A DNA stretch of 56,311 bases from Fimenecus sp963624605. GTDB lineage: Bacteria; Bacillota; Clostridia; Oscillospirales; Acutalibacteraceae. Below are positions 25,921 through 35,093 of the stretch, piece after piece. The stretch spans positions 1 to 56,311 of the forward strand of contig CAVFQD010000006.1 in NCBI GenBank assembly GCA_963624605.1. The letters run 5' to 3'. Below the pieces are notes generated by a model, which saw only the letters and a list, made by a program, of their open reading frames with translations, searched no databases and was not told where the DNA came from. Made by a program: the position numbers and the translations under genes. Numbering within the stretch: position 1 is the first letter of the stretch; every line of letters begins with the position of its first letter.

Positions 25921-25947
25921 AATGTACCCTCATAAAGAGGGTACATT
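25921..25947 (-). terminator. terminator of pheST
   Basis: AATGTACCCTC (25921-25931) pairs perfectly with GAGGGTACATT (25937-25947); read on the minus strand a TTTTATG run follows, 26 bases after the pheT stop. Confidence 0.85.
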
Positions 25948-25972
25948 ATAAAATATCAGATTTAGCCGTTTA

Positions 25973-28354
25973 TCAGCTTCTGAGCTTGATACCGATTTTT
26001 TCAAGTGCCTTGACAGCTTTTCTTACAGCACTGTCTGCGTCCTCGTCAGTAAGTGTTCTTTCGCCCGAGCGGAGCTTCAGGCTGAACGCAACGCTCTTCA
26101 TACCGTTTTCAACCTGACTGCCCTCGTAAACATCGAACAAGGCGATGCTTTCAAGAGTTTTGCCTATCGCAGAGGAAATGACCTTCTCAAGCGATACAAC
26201 GGGAATATTCTTCTCGCATACAAAAGCAAGGTCTCTTGTAAGAGCGGGGAACTTGGGCAACGGAGTATAAACCTTTTCGACAAGTCTGTTTTCAAACAGA
26301 ACAGCCATTGAAATCTGTGCGACATAGCAGCGTGTGCCGATTGAATAATTGTTTCTGACGCTCGGGTGAACCTCGCCGAATATAGCCAATTCCTTGCCGT
26401 TTACGCTGATTTTTGCGGCTCTGCCGGGGTGGAATACAGGATTGTCCGAAACCCTTTCAATTTCATATTCTTTTATTCCGACAGCGTTCATAACCGTTTC
26501 AACAACGCCCTTGATGTTGAAGAAATTAACCTTTTCGCCGTAAAGACCGATTGTAACGAGCGACGGCTCATCGGGTAATTCTTCTGTGCCGTTTGACTTG
26601 TAAACGGGTCCTATCTCGTAAACAGCGGCTTTGTCGTTACGGTTGTTGTAGTTCTTTGAAAGCACCTGGAGGATTGACGGAATTGCCGTTGTTCTCATAA
26701 CCGAGGTATCCTCTCCCAAGGGGTTGGAAATAACAACGCAGTTGCGAAGCTCGCTGTCCTTGGGAAGCATAATTTTATCAAATTCCTTGGGGCTTATGAA
26801 GGTGTATGTGCATACCTCGGAATATCCTGCGGCAAGCATGGTTTCATTGACCTTCTTTTCAAGCATCTGCTCGTCGGTGTATCTGCCGTCGGCAACGCCT
26901 GCAAGCGCTCTGTCGGGAATTTTGTCATAGCCGTAAAATCTTGCGATTTCCTCGGAAATATCCGCCTGATGCTCAATATCGTTTCTGAACGACGGAGAAA
27001 TAATTATACCGTCCTTAATTTCAAAGCCGATTTTTTCAAGGATTTTCTTCTGCTCGTCTGCCGAGAGGTCAATTCCGATAAAGTTATTTACCCATTCGGG
27101 CTTGAAGGGGAGAGTGACGGGAGTTTTGTCGCTGTGGTCGCAGTCAACAACGCCGCCTACAACATCGCCTGCGTCAAGCATTTCAACTAACTGCAAAGCA
27201 CGGGTAAGAGAACGCAGGCAGCCTGTTGCGTCAAGCTCTTTTTCGTATCTTGCGGAAGCCTCGGTTCTCATTCCGAGAGCCTTTGCCGTACGCCTTACCG
27301 AAACGCCGTTAAACATAGCTGACTCAAATACAATCGTGGTCGTATCGTCCATAATTCCCGAATATTCGCCGCCCATTACACCAGCTACGGCAACGGGCTT
27401 GTTTTCGTCAGCGATGACAAGCATTTCGTGGTTAAGCTCTCTTTCAACGCCGTCAAGTGTGGTAATCTTTTCGCCGTTTTCGGCTCTGCGGACAATTACC
27501 TTGTGTCCGTCAAGGTATCTGAGGTCAAATGCGTGCATAGGCTGTCCGAATTCAAGCATTACATAGTTTGTGATGTCAACTATGTTGTTGATGGGACGGA
27601 CGCCGCAGGCACGGAGCCTTTCTCTCATCCATCTCGGAGAGGGCTTTATTCTGACATTTTCAACAACTGCGCCGGCATATCTGTAACAAAGCGACGGTTC
27701 CTTGATTTCAACCGAAAGGAAGTCGTTTACATCGCCGTGAGTGTTCTTAACCTCGGGGACGGGAACCCTGAGCTCTGCGTCAAAGGTTGCGGCAGCCTCT
27801 CTTGCAAGACCGACTATTGAAAGGCAGTCGGCTCTGTTTGAAGTAATTTCAAATTCCGTAACAACATCGTCAAGACCTATAGCCTCGTGAATATCCTTAC
27901 CGAGAGTTAAATCACAGTCGTCGCCCAGAACAAATATTCCGTCCTCAACGGCATACGGGAAATCATGAGCGGTAAGACCGAGCTCACCGAGGGAGCAGAG
28001 CATACCGTTCGACTCAACGCCGCGGAGCTTGCCTTTTTTGATGTGCTGACCGCCGGCAACATAGCTGTCATGCATTGCTACGGGTACATAGTCGCCCGCA
28101 TTGAGGTTTTGTGCGCCAGTAACAATCTGAATGTTTTCGGGTGCGCCGACATTTATTTGGCAGACCCAAAGGTGGTCTGAATCGGGATGCTTTTCGAGCG
28201 ATTCAACTCTGCCCACGATAACATTCTTTATATCCTTACCCTCTGCTTCAAAGCATTCTACCTTTGAACCCGAAATTGTCATATCGTCCGCAAACTGTTG
28301 GTCGCTGACATTGAGAGCAACATAATCGCTCATCCATTTTTTTGATAAATTCAT
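25973..28354 (-). CDS. pheT: phenylalanine--tRNA ligase beta subunit
   Basis: This 793-residue subunit forms the alpha2-beta2 enzyme with PheS and charges tRNA-Phe. Domains in order: an EMAP/tRNA-binding domain (about 40-150, H-P-D-S-D-H-L), the B3/B4 editing domain (about 210-380, with P-I-N-N-I-V-D-I-T-N-Y), B5 (about 405-475), the catalytic-like core (480-690), and the C-terminal anticodon-binding FDX-ACB domain (about 700-793). The length is normal. It starts 12 bases after pheS and ends at a perfect terminator, so the two are one operon under T-box control. Confidence 0.97.
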   Translation of the reverse strand: MNLSKKWMSDYVALNVSDQQFADDMTISGSKVECFEAEGKDIKNVIVGRVESLEKHPDSDHLWVCQINVGAPENIQIVTGAQNLNAGDYVPVAMHDSYVAGGQHIKKGKLRGVESNGMLCSLGELGLTAHDFPYAVEDGIFVLGDDCDLTLGKDIHEAIGLDDVVTEFEITSNRADCLSIVGLAREAAATFDAELRVPVPEVKNTHGDVNDFLSVEIKEPSLCYRYAGAVVENVRIKPSPRWMRERLRACGVRPINNIVDITNYVMLEFGQPMHAFDLRYLDGHKVIVRRAENGEKITTLDGVERELNHEMLVIADENKPVAVAGVMGGEYSGIMDDTTTIVFESAMFNGVSVRRTAKALGMRTEASARYEKELDATGCLRSLTRALQLVEMLDAGDVVGGVVDCDHSDKTPVTLPFKPEWVNNFIGIDLSADEQKKILEKIGFEIKDGIIISPSFRNDIEHQADISEEIARFYGYDKIPDRALAGVADGRYTDEQMLEKKVNETMLAAGYSEVCTYTFISPKEFDKIMLPKDSELRNCVVISNPLGEDTSVMRTTAIPSILQVLSKNYNNRNDKAAVYEIGPVYKSNGTEELPDEPSLVTIGLYGEKVNFFNIKGVVETVMNAVGIKEYEIERVSDNPVFHPGRAAKISVNGKELAIFGEVHPSVRNNYSIGTRCYVAQISMAVLFENRLVEKVYTPLPKFPALTRDLAFVCEKNIPVVSLEKVISSAIGKTLESIALFDVYEGSQVENGMKSVAFSLKLRSGERTLTDEDADSAVRKAVKALEKIGIKLRS

Positions 28355-28366
28355 TTCGACGCCTCC

Positions 28367-29386
28367 TTAAAACTGACCTAAGAAACGCATATCGTTTTCA
28401 AACAGCAAACGCATATCGTCAATATTAAATCTGAACATTGTAAGTCTTTCAAGACCGATGCCGAAAGCGTAGCCCGAATATTTTTCCGAGTCAACGCCGC
28501 CGTTCTGGAGAACCTTCGGATGAACCATACCGCCGCCGAGAATTTCAACCCAGCCCTCGCCCTTACACATAGGACAGCCCTTGCCGCCGCATTTGAAGCA
28601 GGTAACATCCATTTCGCAGGACGGTTCTGTGAACGGGAAGTGATGAGGTCTTAAACGGATTTCGGTATTTTCGCCATAGAGGCGCTTTGCAAACTGCATA
28701 AGATTGCCCTTTAAGTCGCCCATTGTAATACCTTCATCTACAACAAGTCCCTCAATTTGGTGAAAGTAGGGGGAGTGAGTTGCATCAACAGCGTCCGAAC
28801 GGTAAACTCTGCCCGGAGCAATAACTCTGATAGGCGGCTTCTGCTTTTCCATAACACGGATCTGAACAGGGGAGGTTTGCGTTCTCAAAAGCATCTTCTC
28901 CGTGATGTAGAATGTGTCCTGCGTGTCTCTTGCAGGGTGATCTGGCGGAAGATTGAGTGCCTCAAAGTTGTAATAATCCCACTCAACCTCGGGACCTGTA
29001 GCAATTTGGAAGCCCATGCCGATAAATATGTCCTTAACCTCGTCAAGAACGATTGAAAGCGGATGCTTGTGACCTATCGGTGTGATGTCGCCGGGGAGGG
29101 TAACATCAATGGCCTCGGCTGAGAGCTTTGCCTCAAGCTCTTTTTCTTTTAACTGAACGGTCTTTTCCTTGAGCATTTCTTCAATGCTCTGCCTTACTTC
29201 GTTGGCAAGCTGACCGATTTTCGGTCTTTCCTCTGCGGAAAGTGTGCCCATCTGCTTGAGAATGGCTGTCAATTTGCCTTTTTTACCGAGAACCTGTACT
29301 CTGAAATTTTCAAGATCCTGAATACTTGAAAGCTCGGCTAATTCGGCTTTGGCAGACTCATGAATTTTGCTGAGTTGTTCTTTCAT
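28367..29386 (-). CDS. pheS: phenylalanine--tRNA ligase alpha subunit
   Basis: The start is placed at 29386 (M-K-E-Q-L-S-K), preceded by AAGGAAG; a longer frame into the leader has no support. The 339-residue product has an N-terminal coiled coil (about 1-85) that binds tRNA and the class II catalytic core with H-P-A-R-D-T-Q-D-T-F near residue 160, motif 2 around P-G-R-V-Y-R-S-D, and motif 3 G-I-G-L-E-R-L near the C-terminus. A C-F-K-C...C-P-M-C cluster (about 268-284) could bind zinc, as in some bacterial PheS. The first gene of pheST. Confidence 0.97.
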   Translation of the reverse strand: MKEQLSKIHESAKAELAELSSIQDLENFRVQVLGKKGKLTAILKQMGTLSAEERPKIGQLANEVRQSIEEMLKEKTVQLKEKELEAKLSAEAIDVTLPGDITPIGHKHPLSIVLDEVKDIFIGMGFQIATGPEVEWDYYNFEALNLPPDHPARDTQDTFYITEKMLLRTQTSPVQIRVMEKQKPPIRVIAPGRVYRSDAVDATHSPYFHQIEGLVVDEGITMGDLKGNLMQFAKRLYGENTEIRLRPHHFPFTEPSCEMDVTCFKCGGKGCPMCKGEGWVEILGGGMVHPKVLQNGGVDSEKYSGYAFGIGLERLTMFRFNIDDMRLLFENDMRFLGQF

Positions 29387-29423
29387 TTTTCTCTTCCTTT
29401 CAATATTGTGAAATATATTTAAC

Positions 29424-29690
29424 AAAACAAAAGCTCCGCCCCAAATTGGGACGGAGAAAATACCGTAAACCACCCGATTGGAAAGAGCAAACACTCCCTT
29501 GCCCGTAACGGAGGCTGCCGTTGCGACCTACTGTACGGTTCAGTCGCACCGCTCCAAAGTGAAATTTCAACCTGTCGTCGGAATAAGCTTGCTCCCAGCT
29601 TGTGCAAGCTCTCTCTTAAATTCTTAAAATCGGCAGATTTACTGACTTTTTCACAGCGTTTTTCGGATTTGTTCTGTTTGTTACTATAGT
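29424..29690 (-). promoter_or_regulatory. T-box leader controlling pheST
   Basis: The minus-strand leader of about 265 nt between promoter and pheS shows T-box hallmarks: AGTA and AGAGAG elements of stem I, a candidate phenylalanine specifier UUC at 29583-29581, a GAACCGT region, the T-box-like GGGTGGTTTACGG (29475-29463) and finally a terminator hairpin CTCCGTCCC–AATT–GGGGCGGAG (29456-29434) with a T run. Uncharged tRNA-Phe should bind and favour the antiterminator, raising pheST expression when phenylalanine runs short. The T-box sequence departs slightly from the GGTACCGCG consensus, so the call is strong but not perfect. Confidence 0.85.
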
Positions 29691-29715
29691 ATAACATAAA
29701 TAAAGATTTTTGCAA
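29688..29715 (-). promoter_or_regulatory. promoter of the pheST T-box transcript
   Basis: Minus strand TTGCAA (29715-29710), 16 bp, TATACT (29693-29688). Confidence 0.7.
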
Positions 29716-29757
29716 TAACTTTTTTTGACGAAATTTTAACAAAATTCGGTTATTCTA

Positions 29758-29785
29758 TTGAAAAAATATTAGTTTGATGTATAAT
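29758..29785 (+). promoter_or_regulatory. promoter of the two-dehydrogenase operon
   Basis: TTGAAA (29758-29763), 16 bp, TATAAT (29780-29785), 34 bases before the ATG. Confidence 0.75.
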
Positions 29786-29819
29786 ATATTAGATACAATA
29801 AAGTTGAAGGAGTGTGCTT

Positions 29820-30653
29820 ATGAACACTAATTGGATGAATAACAAAACCGTTATCATCACAGGTGCTTCGGGCGGTATGGGTAAAGGCGTTGCCGAGCGC
29901 CTTATCAAGGAACACGGTTGTACCGTAATCGGTATTGCAAGAAGCGAAGAAAAAATGAAAAAGGTTGTCGAGGAGCTCGGCAACTATGCGGACAAGTTCT
30001 CTTATCAGCTTTTCGACGTTTCCGTTGAGCAGAATTGGCTTGATTTTGTTGATTATCTTAAAGATAACAACATTCATCCCGATGTTCTTATCAATAACGC
30101 GGGAATTCTTCCCAAGTTTGACAGATTCCAGAATTATACGATTGATTACATAAAGAAGGCAATGGATATTAACTTCTATTCTGCTGTTTATTCCATTCAC
30201 GCTCTTCTTCCGTTACTTCTTGAGTCCTCTGCGCCTGCAATCATCAATGTTGATTCATCTGCGGCTCTTATGACTCTTGCAGGTACATCGGTTTATTCTG
30301 CTTCCAAGGCTGCCTTGAAGTCTCTTTCCGAGGCTCTCAGGGAGGAATTGAGAGGCAAGTGCTATGTCGGAATTGTTTGCCCCGGCTTTACAAAGACAGA
30401 CATTTTCAGAGACCAGAGCGCTACCGACGACAAGGGAACAAAGATGCTTAATGCTGTAAGCACACCTTGCGATAAAATGGTAAATATGATTATGAGAGAC
30501 ATCAAGTTTAAGCGTCCGCTCGGTGTTCACGGCTTCGACGCTGCGTTTATGAACTATTTCGGAAGGATTATGCCTGTTCAGGGCGGCAGACTTTTCTCCG
30601 CTGTTATGAAGGCTTCTAAGCTTCCGCTTTTTGATCCCGTATTCAAAGATTAA
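29820..30653 (+). CDS. short-chain dehydrogenase/reductase
   Basis: The ATG at 29820 follows GAAGGA by about 8 bases; a GTG two codons earlier is less likely. The 277-residue protein has the Rossmann motif T-G-A-S-G-G-M-G (about 15-22), N-N-A-G (near 92), catalytic Ser in N-V-D-S-S and the Y-S-A-S-K catalytic pair (near 160). These NAD(P)-dependent oxidoreductases act on alcohols, ketones or acyl chains. A hydrophobic-leaning C-terminal extension of 60 residues follows the catalytic core. It is cotranscribed with the Rossmann-fold gene 45 bases downstream; the joint substrate is unknown. Confidence 0.9.
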   Translation: MNTNWMNNKTVIITGASGGMGKGVAERLIKEHGCTVIGIARSEEKMKKVVEELGNYADKFSYQLFDVSVEQNWLDFVDYLKDNNIHPDVLINNAGILPKFDRFQNYTIDYIKKAMDINFYSAVYSIHALLPLLLESSAPAIINVDSSAALMTLAGTSVYSASKAALKSLSEALREELRGKCYVGIVCPGFTKTDIFRDQSATDDKGTKMLNAVSTPCDKMVNMIMRDIKFKRPLGVHGFDAAFMNYFGRIMPVQGGRLFSAVMKASKLPLFDPVFKD

Positions 30654-30698
30654 GTTAAACTATCGGGCATCGCCCGTAAAACATATTGGAGGTCCACT

Positions 30699-31724
30699 AT
30701 GAAAGTATTTATGATCGGTGGTACAGGTCTTCTCGGTTGCGAAGCTGCAACTACTCTTATTAAAAGAGGCCACCAGGTAACAAGCGTTGCTCTTCCGCCT
30801 CTTCCGGAGGGCGCACCTATCCCCAAGGAAATGGAAATAGTTTTCGGCGACATCAACAAGAAGTCCGACGAAGAAATCGAAAAGTTGCTTGAGGGTTCCG
30901 ATGTTTTCATCTTCGCTGCAGGCGTTGACGAGAGAGTTGAGTTCCCGCATCCGGTAATGGATTACTATTACAAGTTCAACATTGCTCCGCTCGAGAGAAT
31001 TTTCCCGCTCTGCAAAAAGGCAGGCGTTAAGAGAGCTGTTGTTCTCGGTTCTTATTTCTCATATCTTAATAAGATAAGACCCGAAATGAAGCTTGAAGAG
31101 AGAAACCCCTATATGAAGTCAAGAATGATTCAGGAAAAGGTCTGCGAGGACGCTTGCGACGAAAACTTCTCGGCTTGTGTTCTTGAGCTTCCCTACATTT
31201 TCGGTACACAGCCCGGCAGAAAGCCTGTTTGGACTGTTCTTATCGAGCAGATTGAATTTATGGACAAATGGCCTTTCACAATGTATCCGAAGGGAGGCAC
31301 TGCAATGCTTACTTGCCGTCAGGTAGGTCAGGTTATCGCAGGTGCGGCTGAAAACAAGGCAGGCAAGACCGGCTTTGAAGCTATCCCGATCGGTATGTAC
31401 AACATGACATGGCCCGAGTTCCTTGCTATCGTATTCGACGCAAGAGGAATGCACGGCAGAAAGGTTGTTACAGTTGCTCCCTGGATGATGAGAATGGGTA
31501 TGGGCAAGATTGTTAAGGACTATAAGAAGAGAGGCATTGAATCAGGTATGGATCCGATGCAGCTTCCCGACATTATGGACTACAACCTCTTCATTGACAA
31601 GAAATACTGCCTTGAATTGGGCGTAGAAGAGGACGACATTAAAGCTGCTATCACAGACTCCATCAAGGTTTCACAGGCTGCTTTCGACGGTAAAGTTAAG
31701 CTCCTTGATATGAAGGGCGAATAA
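30699..31724 (+). CDS. NAD(P)-binding epimerase/dehydratase-family protein
   Basis: This 341-residue extended-SDR protein has the N-terminal nucleotide-binding motif G-G-T-G-L-L-G (8-14) and an NAD-dependent epimerase fold. The usual catalytic Y-x-x-x-K is not clear: the nearest match reads Y-M-K-S-R, which would keep Tyr but exchange Lys for Arg. It may therefore be an atypical reductase or a nucleotide-binding protein. It follows an SDR gene with 45 bases between them and ends at a terminator, so the pair form an operon. Confidence 0.85.
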   Translation: MKVFMIGGTGLLGCEAATTLIKRGHQVTSVALPPLPEGAPIPKEMEIVFGDINKKSDEEIEKLLEGSDVFIFAAGVDERVEFPHPVMDYYYKFNIAPLERIFPLCKKAGVKRAVVLGSYFSYLNKIRPEMKLEERNPYMKSRMIQEKVCEDACDENFSACVLELPYIFGTQPGRKPVWTVLIEQIEFMDKWPFTMYPKGGTAMLTCRQVGQVIAGAAENKAGKTGFEAIPIGMYNMTWPEFLAIVFDARGMHGRKVVTVAPWMMRMGMGKIVKDYKKRGIESGMDPMQLPDIMDYNLFIDKKYCLELGVEEDDIKAAITDSIKVSQAAFDGKVKLLDMKGE

Positions 31725-31744
31725 TTTTACTTGACACAATAATT

Positions 31745-31774
31745 AAGGCGTTATCGTAAGATAGCGCCTTTTTT
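31745..31774 (+). terminator. terminator of the dehydrogenase pair
   Basis: AAGGCGTTATC and GATAGCGCCTT (one G·T pair) around GTAA, followed by TTTT. Confidence 0.85.
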
Positions 31775-31826
31775 GTGCTGTAAGAGCAGGGAAGTAATTA
31801 TTTTTCCAAAAAGCGAATTATACAGC

Positions 31827-31875
31827 AAAAAGCGACAGCATTTTATAACCTTACGGTTTGAACGCAGTCGCTTTT
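31827..31875 (-). terminator. terminator after carB
   Basis: AAAAGCGAC and GTCGCTTTT form the closing stem of a hairpin 39 bases past the carB stop; on the minus strand the run GCTTTTTGC follows. Confidence 0.6.
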
Positions 31876-31913
31876 CAGTACGTTTAATTAAATTTTCGTA
31901 TCTTGCGTACAAA

Positions 31914-34900
31914 TTAAGAGTCGATAGTTGAAATACCCATTGTTATCTCTTCAAGCACATCGAGCAGAACCTTTACCGTATCAAGCGAAGTAAAGGTAGT
32001 AACTCCGTTTTCAACAGCACAGTTTCTTATTGCAACGCCGTCCTCATAGTGTATGCCCGAAAGTATAGCTCTTGTGTTGATAACATAGCTTACATATCCC
32101 GCTCTGATAGCTTCAAGGATTTCCGTGCTGCCCTCGCTCAATTTTCTGCGGACTCTTGTCCTGATACCGTGAGCCTTTAAGAAATCTGCCGTACCTATGG
32201 TTGCTTCAATATTAAAGCCCATATCGTAGAAGCGTTTAACAAGCGGAAGAGCCTCTTCCTTGTCCTCATCGGCAAGAGTAACGATAACCGTACCGTAGTT
32301 CTGAAGCTTGAGACCCGAAGCGATAAGTGACTTATACATAGCTCTGTGAAGCTTATCATCGTAACCGATAGCCTCGCCCGTAGATTTCATTTCGGGGGAG
32401 AGATATGCGTCCATACCGCGGAGCTTTGAGAACGAAAAGGCGGGGGATTTGACATACCAACGCTTTTTCTCTTCGGGATAGAGATTGAAAATACCCTGTT
32501 CTTTTAAGCTTACGCCGAGAATTGCATATGTCGCGATGTCGGCAAGCGAATAACCAGTGGATTTTGAAAGGAACGGAACTGTTCTCGACGAACGGGGATT
32601 TACTTCGATTATATATACATTTTCGTTTTCATCAACGATAAACTGAATGTTATAAAGTCCGACAATTCCTATTCCCAAGCCTAATTTCTTTGCGTAGTCA
32701 AGGATTGTGCCCTTAACCTTGTTTGATACGCTGAAGGTCGGATATACGCTCATGGAGTCGCCGGAATGAACGCCCGTTCTTTCGACAAGCTCCATAATTC
32801 CGGGAATGAACACATCCCGTCCGTCGCAGATTGCGTCAACCTCAAGCTCCTTGCCCTTGATATATTTGTCAACCAATACGGGCTTGTCCTCATCAATTTC
32901 AACAGCCGTTTTAAGGTAATGGCGGAGGTCAGCTTCCTTTGCGACTATCTGCATTGCTCTGCCGCCGAGAACAAATGACGGGCGCACAAGCACAGGATAT
33001 CCGATTTCCTCTGCGGCACGGATACCGTCCTCAATATTTGTAACTGCACAACCCTTGGGCTGTGGAATACCGAGTTCAACAAGCAGTTTTTCAAACGAAT
33101 CTCTGTTCTCTGCCTTTTCGATTGCGGCGCAGTCCGTTCCGATAAGCTTAACGCCGTATTCGTCGAGCGGCTCAGCAAGGTTTACGGCAGTCTGACCGCC
33201 GAGAGAAACAACAACGCCGTCGGCATTTTCAAGGGTTATGATGTTCATTACATCCTCAACGCACAAGGGCTCAAAATAGAGCTTATCGGAGGTAGTATAG
33301 TCGGTTGAAACGGTTTCGGGGTTGTTGTTTATGATAATAGCCTCATAGCCCGCCTCTTTGATGGTTTTAACGGCATGAACGGTAGAGTAGTCGAATTCAA
33401 CACCCTGACCGATACGAATCGGTCCCGAGCCGAGAACGATTATCTTTTTACGGTCAGATACAACAGATTCGTTTTCCTCTTCATAGGTTGAGTAGAAATA
33501 GGGCACATAGCTCTTAAACTCCGAAGCACAGGTGTCAATCATCTTATAAGTCGGCATTATGCCGTTTTTCTTACGCAATTCAAAAATTTCTCTTGGAGTT
33601 TTATCCCAAAGATAAGCAATTTCAATATCGGAAAATCCGTTTTTCTTTGCATATTTAAGATAGTCAATACTTTCTTTGTTAGCCTTTAATTCTCTTTCAA
33701 TTTCAATAATATTTCTAAATTTTCGCAGGAATAAAAGGTCGATTTTTGTAAGCGAATTTAATTCGTCAACCGATATATTTCTTCTCAGAAGCTCTGCAAT
33801 AGCGAAAATCCTGTCGTCAGTACCGATTTTGATGTATTCGCACAACTCCTCCGTGGAGGTTTCGTCAAACTTTGCTATGTGAAGATGATATGCGCCGATT
33901 TCAAGCGAACGAACTGCTTTTAACAGGCTTTCCTCAATCGTTCTGCCAACGCTCATAACCTCGCCCGTAGCTTTCATCTGTGTGCTCAAGGAATTATTTG
34001 CGTCCGCAAATTTGTCAAACGGGAAACGAGGCATTTTTGTAACAACATAGTCAAGCGTCGGCTCAAAGGATGCGAGTGTGTTTGCAAGATGAATTTCGTC
34101 AAGGCGCAGACCGACGCTGATTTTAGCCGAAACCCTTGCAATCGGATAACCGCTTGCCTTTGAAGCGAGAGCCGAAGAACGGGAAACTCTCGGGTTTACC
34201 TCAATAAGATAATATTGGAACGATTTGGGGTCAAGCGCAAACTGAACATTACAGCCGCCTTCGATTTTTAACGCTCTGATTATTTTAAGTGCACTGTCAC
34301 GGAGCATATGGTATTCCTTGTTTGTAAGCGTCTGTGATGGGCAAACAACAATTGAGTCGCCCGTGTGTATACCGACGGGGTCGATATTTTCCATATTACA
34401 AACCGTGATTGCGGTGTCCGCAGAATCGCGCATTACCTCGTATTCGATTTCCTTATAGCCTTTTACGCTCTTTTCAATCAGTACCTGATGAACAGGGGAG
34501 AGAGTGAGCGCATTTTTGATAAGCTCGGCAAATTCCTCTCTGTTTTCGGCAAATCCGCCGCCGGTTCCGCCGAGAGTAAAGGCAGGTCTTAAAACAACGG
34601 GATAGCCGATTTCTTCGGCAACCTTAAAGCCTTCTTCCTCGGTATTTGCGATTTCCGACGGAAGTATGGGTTCGCCTATATCAAGGCACAGCTCCTTGAA
34701 AAGCTCTCTGTCCTCGGCTCTTTTAATGCTTTCGCTTTTTGTGCCGAGCAGTTCAACATTGCATTCACGAAGTACGCCTTTTTCTTCAAGCTGCATTGCA
34801 AGGTTAAGACCGGTCTGACCGCCGATGCCGGGTAAGATGGCGTCGGGACGTTCCTTACGGACAATTTTTGCAATGTATTCAAGTGTAAGAGGCTCCATAT

Positions 34901-35093
34901 ATACCTTGTCTGCAATTGCCGGGTCTGTCATTATCGTAGCGGGGTTTGAGTTGCAGAGGATAACCTCGTAGCCCTCTTCTTTAAGCGCAAGGCAAGCCTG
35001 TGTGCCCGCATAGTCGAACTCAGCCGCCTGTCCTATAACGATGGGTCCCGAGCCGATTACAAGAATTTTGTTTATATCTTTTCTTTTAGGCAT
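31914..35093 (-). CDS. carB: carbamoyl-phosphate synthase large subunit
   Basis: This 1059-residue synthetase makes carbamoyl phosphate from bicarbonate, two ATP and ammonia supplied by CarA; the product feeds pyrimidines and arginine. Two homologous ATP-grasp halves are plain: each opens with a G-S-G-P-I motif (residues about 13-17 and 555-559), followed by the E-F-D-Y-A-G and E-F-D-Y-S-T segments and the R-P-(A/S)-F-x-L-G-G loops. The C-terminal MGS-like allosteric domain (about 930-1059) is complete. Its ATG overlaps the end of carA by 8 bases. It is the last gene of the glnA–purF–pyrG–carAB run. Confidence 0.97.
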   Translation of the reverse strand: MPKRKDINKILVIGSGPIVIGQAAEFDYAGTQACLALKEEGYEVILCNSNPATIMTDPAIADKVYMEPLTLEYIAKIVRKERPDAILPGIGGQTGLNLAMQLEEKGVLRECNVELLGTKSESIKRAEDRELFKELCLDIGEPILPSEIANTEEEGFKVAEEIGYPVVLRPAFTLGGTGGGFAENREEFAELIKNALTLSPVHQVLIEKSVKGYKEIEYEVMRDSADTAITVCNMENIDPVGIHTGDSIVVCPSQTLTNKEYHMLRDSALKIIRALKIEGGCNVQFALDPKSFQYYLIEVNPRVSRSSALASKASGYPIARVSAKISVGLRLDEIHLANTLASFEPTLDYVVTKMPRFPFDKFADANNSLSTQMKATGEVMSVGRTIEESLLKAVRSLEIGAYHLHIAKFDETSTEELCEYIKIGTDDRIFAIAELLRRNISVDELNSLTKIDLLFLRKFRNIIEIERELKANKESIDYLKYAKKNGFSDIEIAYLWDKTPREIFELRKKNGIMPTYKMIDTCASEFKSYVPYFYSTYEEENESVVSDRKKIIVLGSGPIRIGQGVEFDYSTVHAVKTIKEAGYEAIIINNNPETVSTDYTTSDKLYFEPLCVEDVMNIITLENADGVVVSLGGQTAVNLAEPLDEYGVKLIGTDCAAIEKAENRDSFEKLLVELGIPQPKGCAVTNIEDGIRAAEEIGYPVLVRPSFVLGGRAMQIVAKEADLRHYLKTAVEIDEDKPVLVDKYIKGKELEVDAICDGRDVFIPGIMELVERTGVHSGDSMSVYPTFSVSNKVKGTILDYAKKLGLGIGIVGLYNIQFIVDENENVYIIEVNPRSSRTVPFLSKSTGYSLADIATYAILGVSLKEQGIFNLYPEEKKRWYVKSPAFSFSKLRGMDAYLSPEMKSTGEAIGYDDKLHRAMYKSLIASGLKLQNYGTVIVTLADEDKEEALPLVKRFYDMGFNIEATIGTADFLKAHGIRTRVRRKLSEGSTEILEAIRAGYVSYVINTRAILSGIHYEDGVAIRNCAVENGVTTFTSLDTVKVLLDVLEEITMGISTIDS

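Noticed and set aside
30699..31724. UDP-glucose 4-epimerase (galE)
   Set aside because: Catalytic Y-x-x-x-K is not intact and no Leloir genes are adjacent; galM lies 22 kb away.
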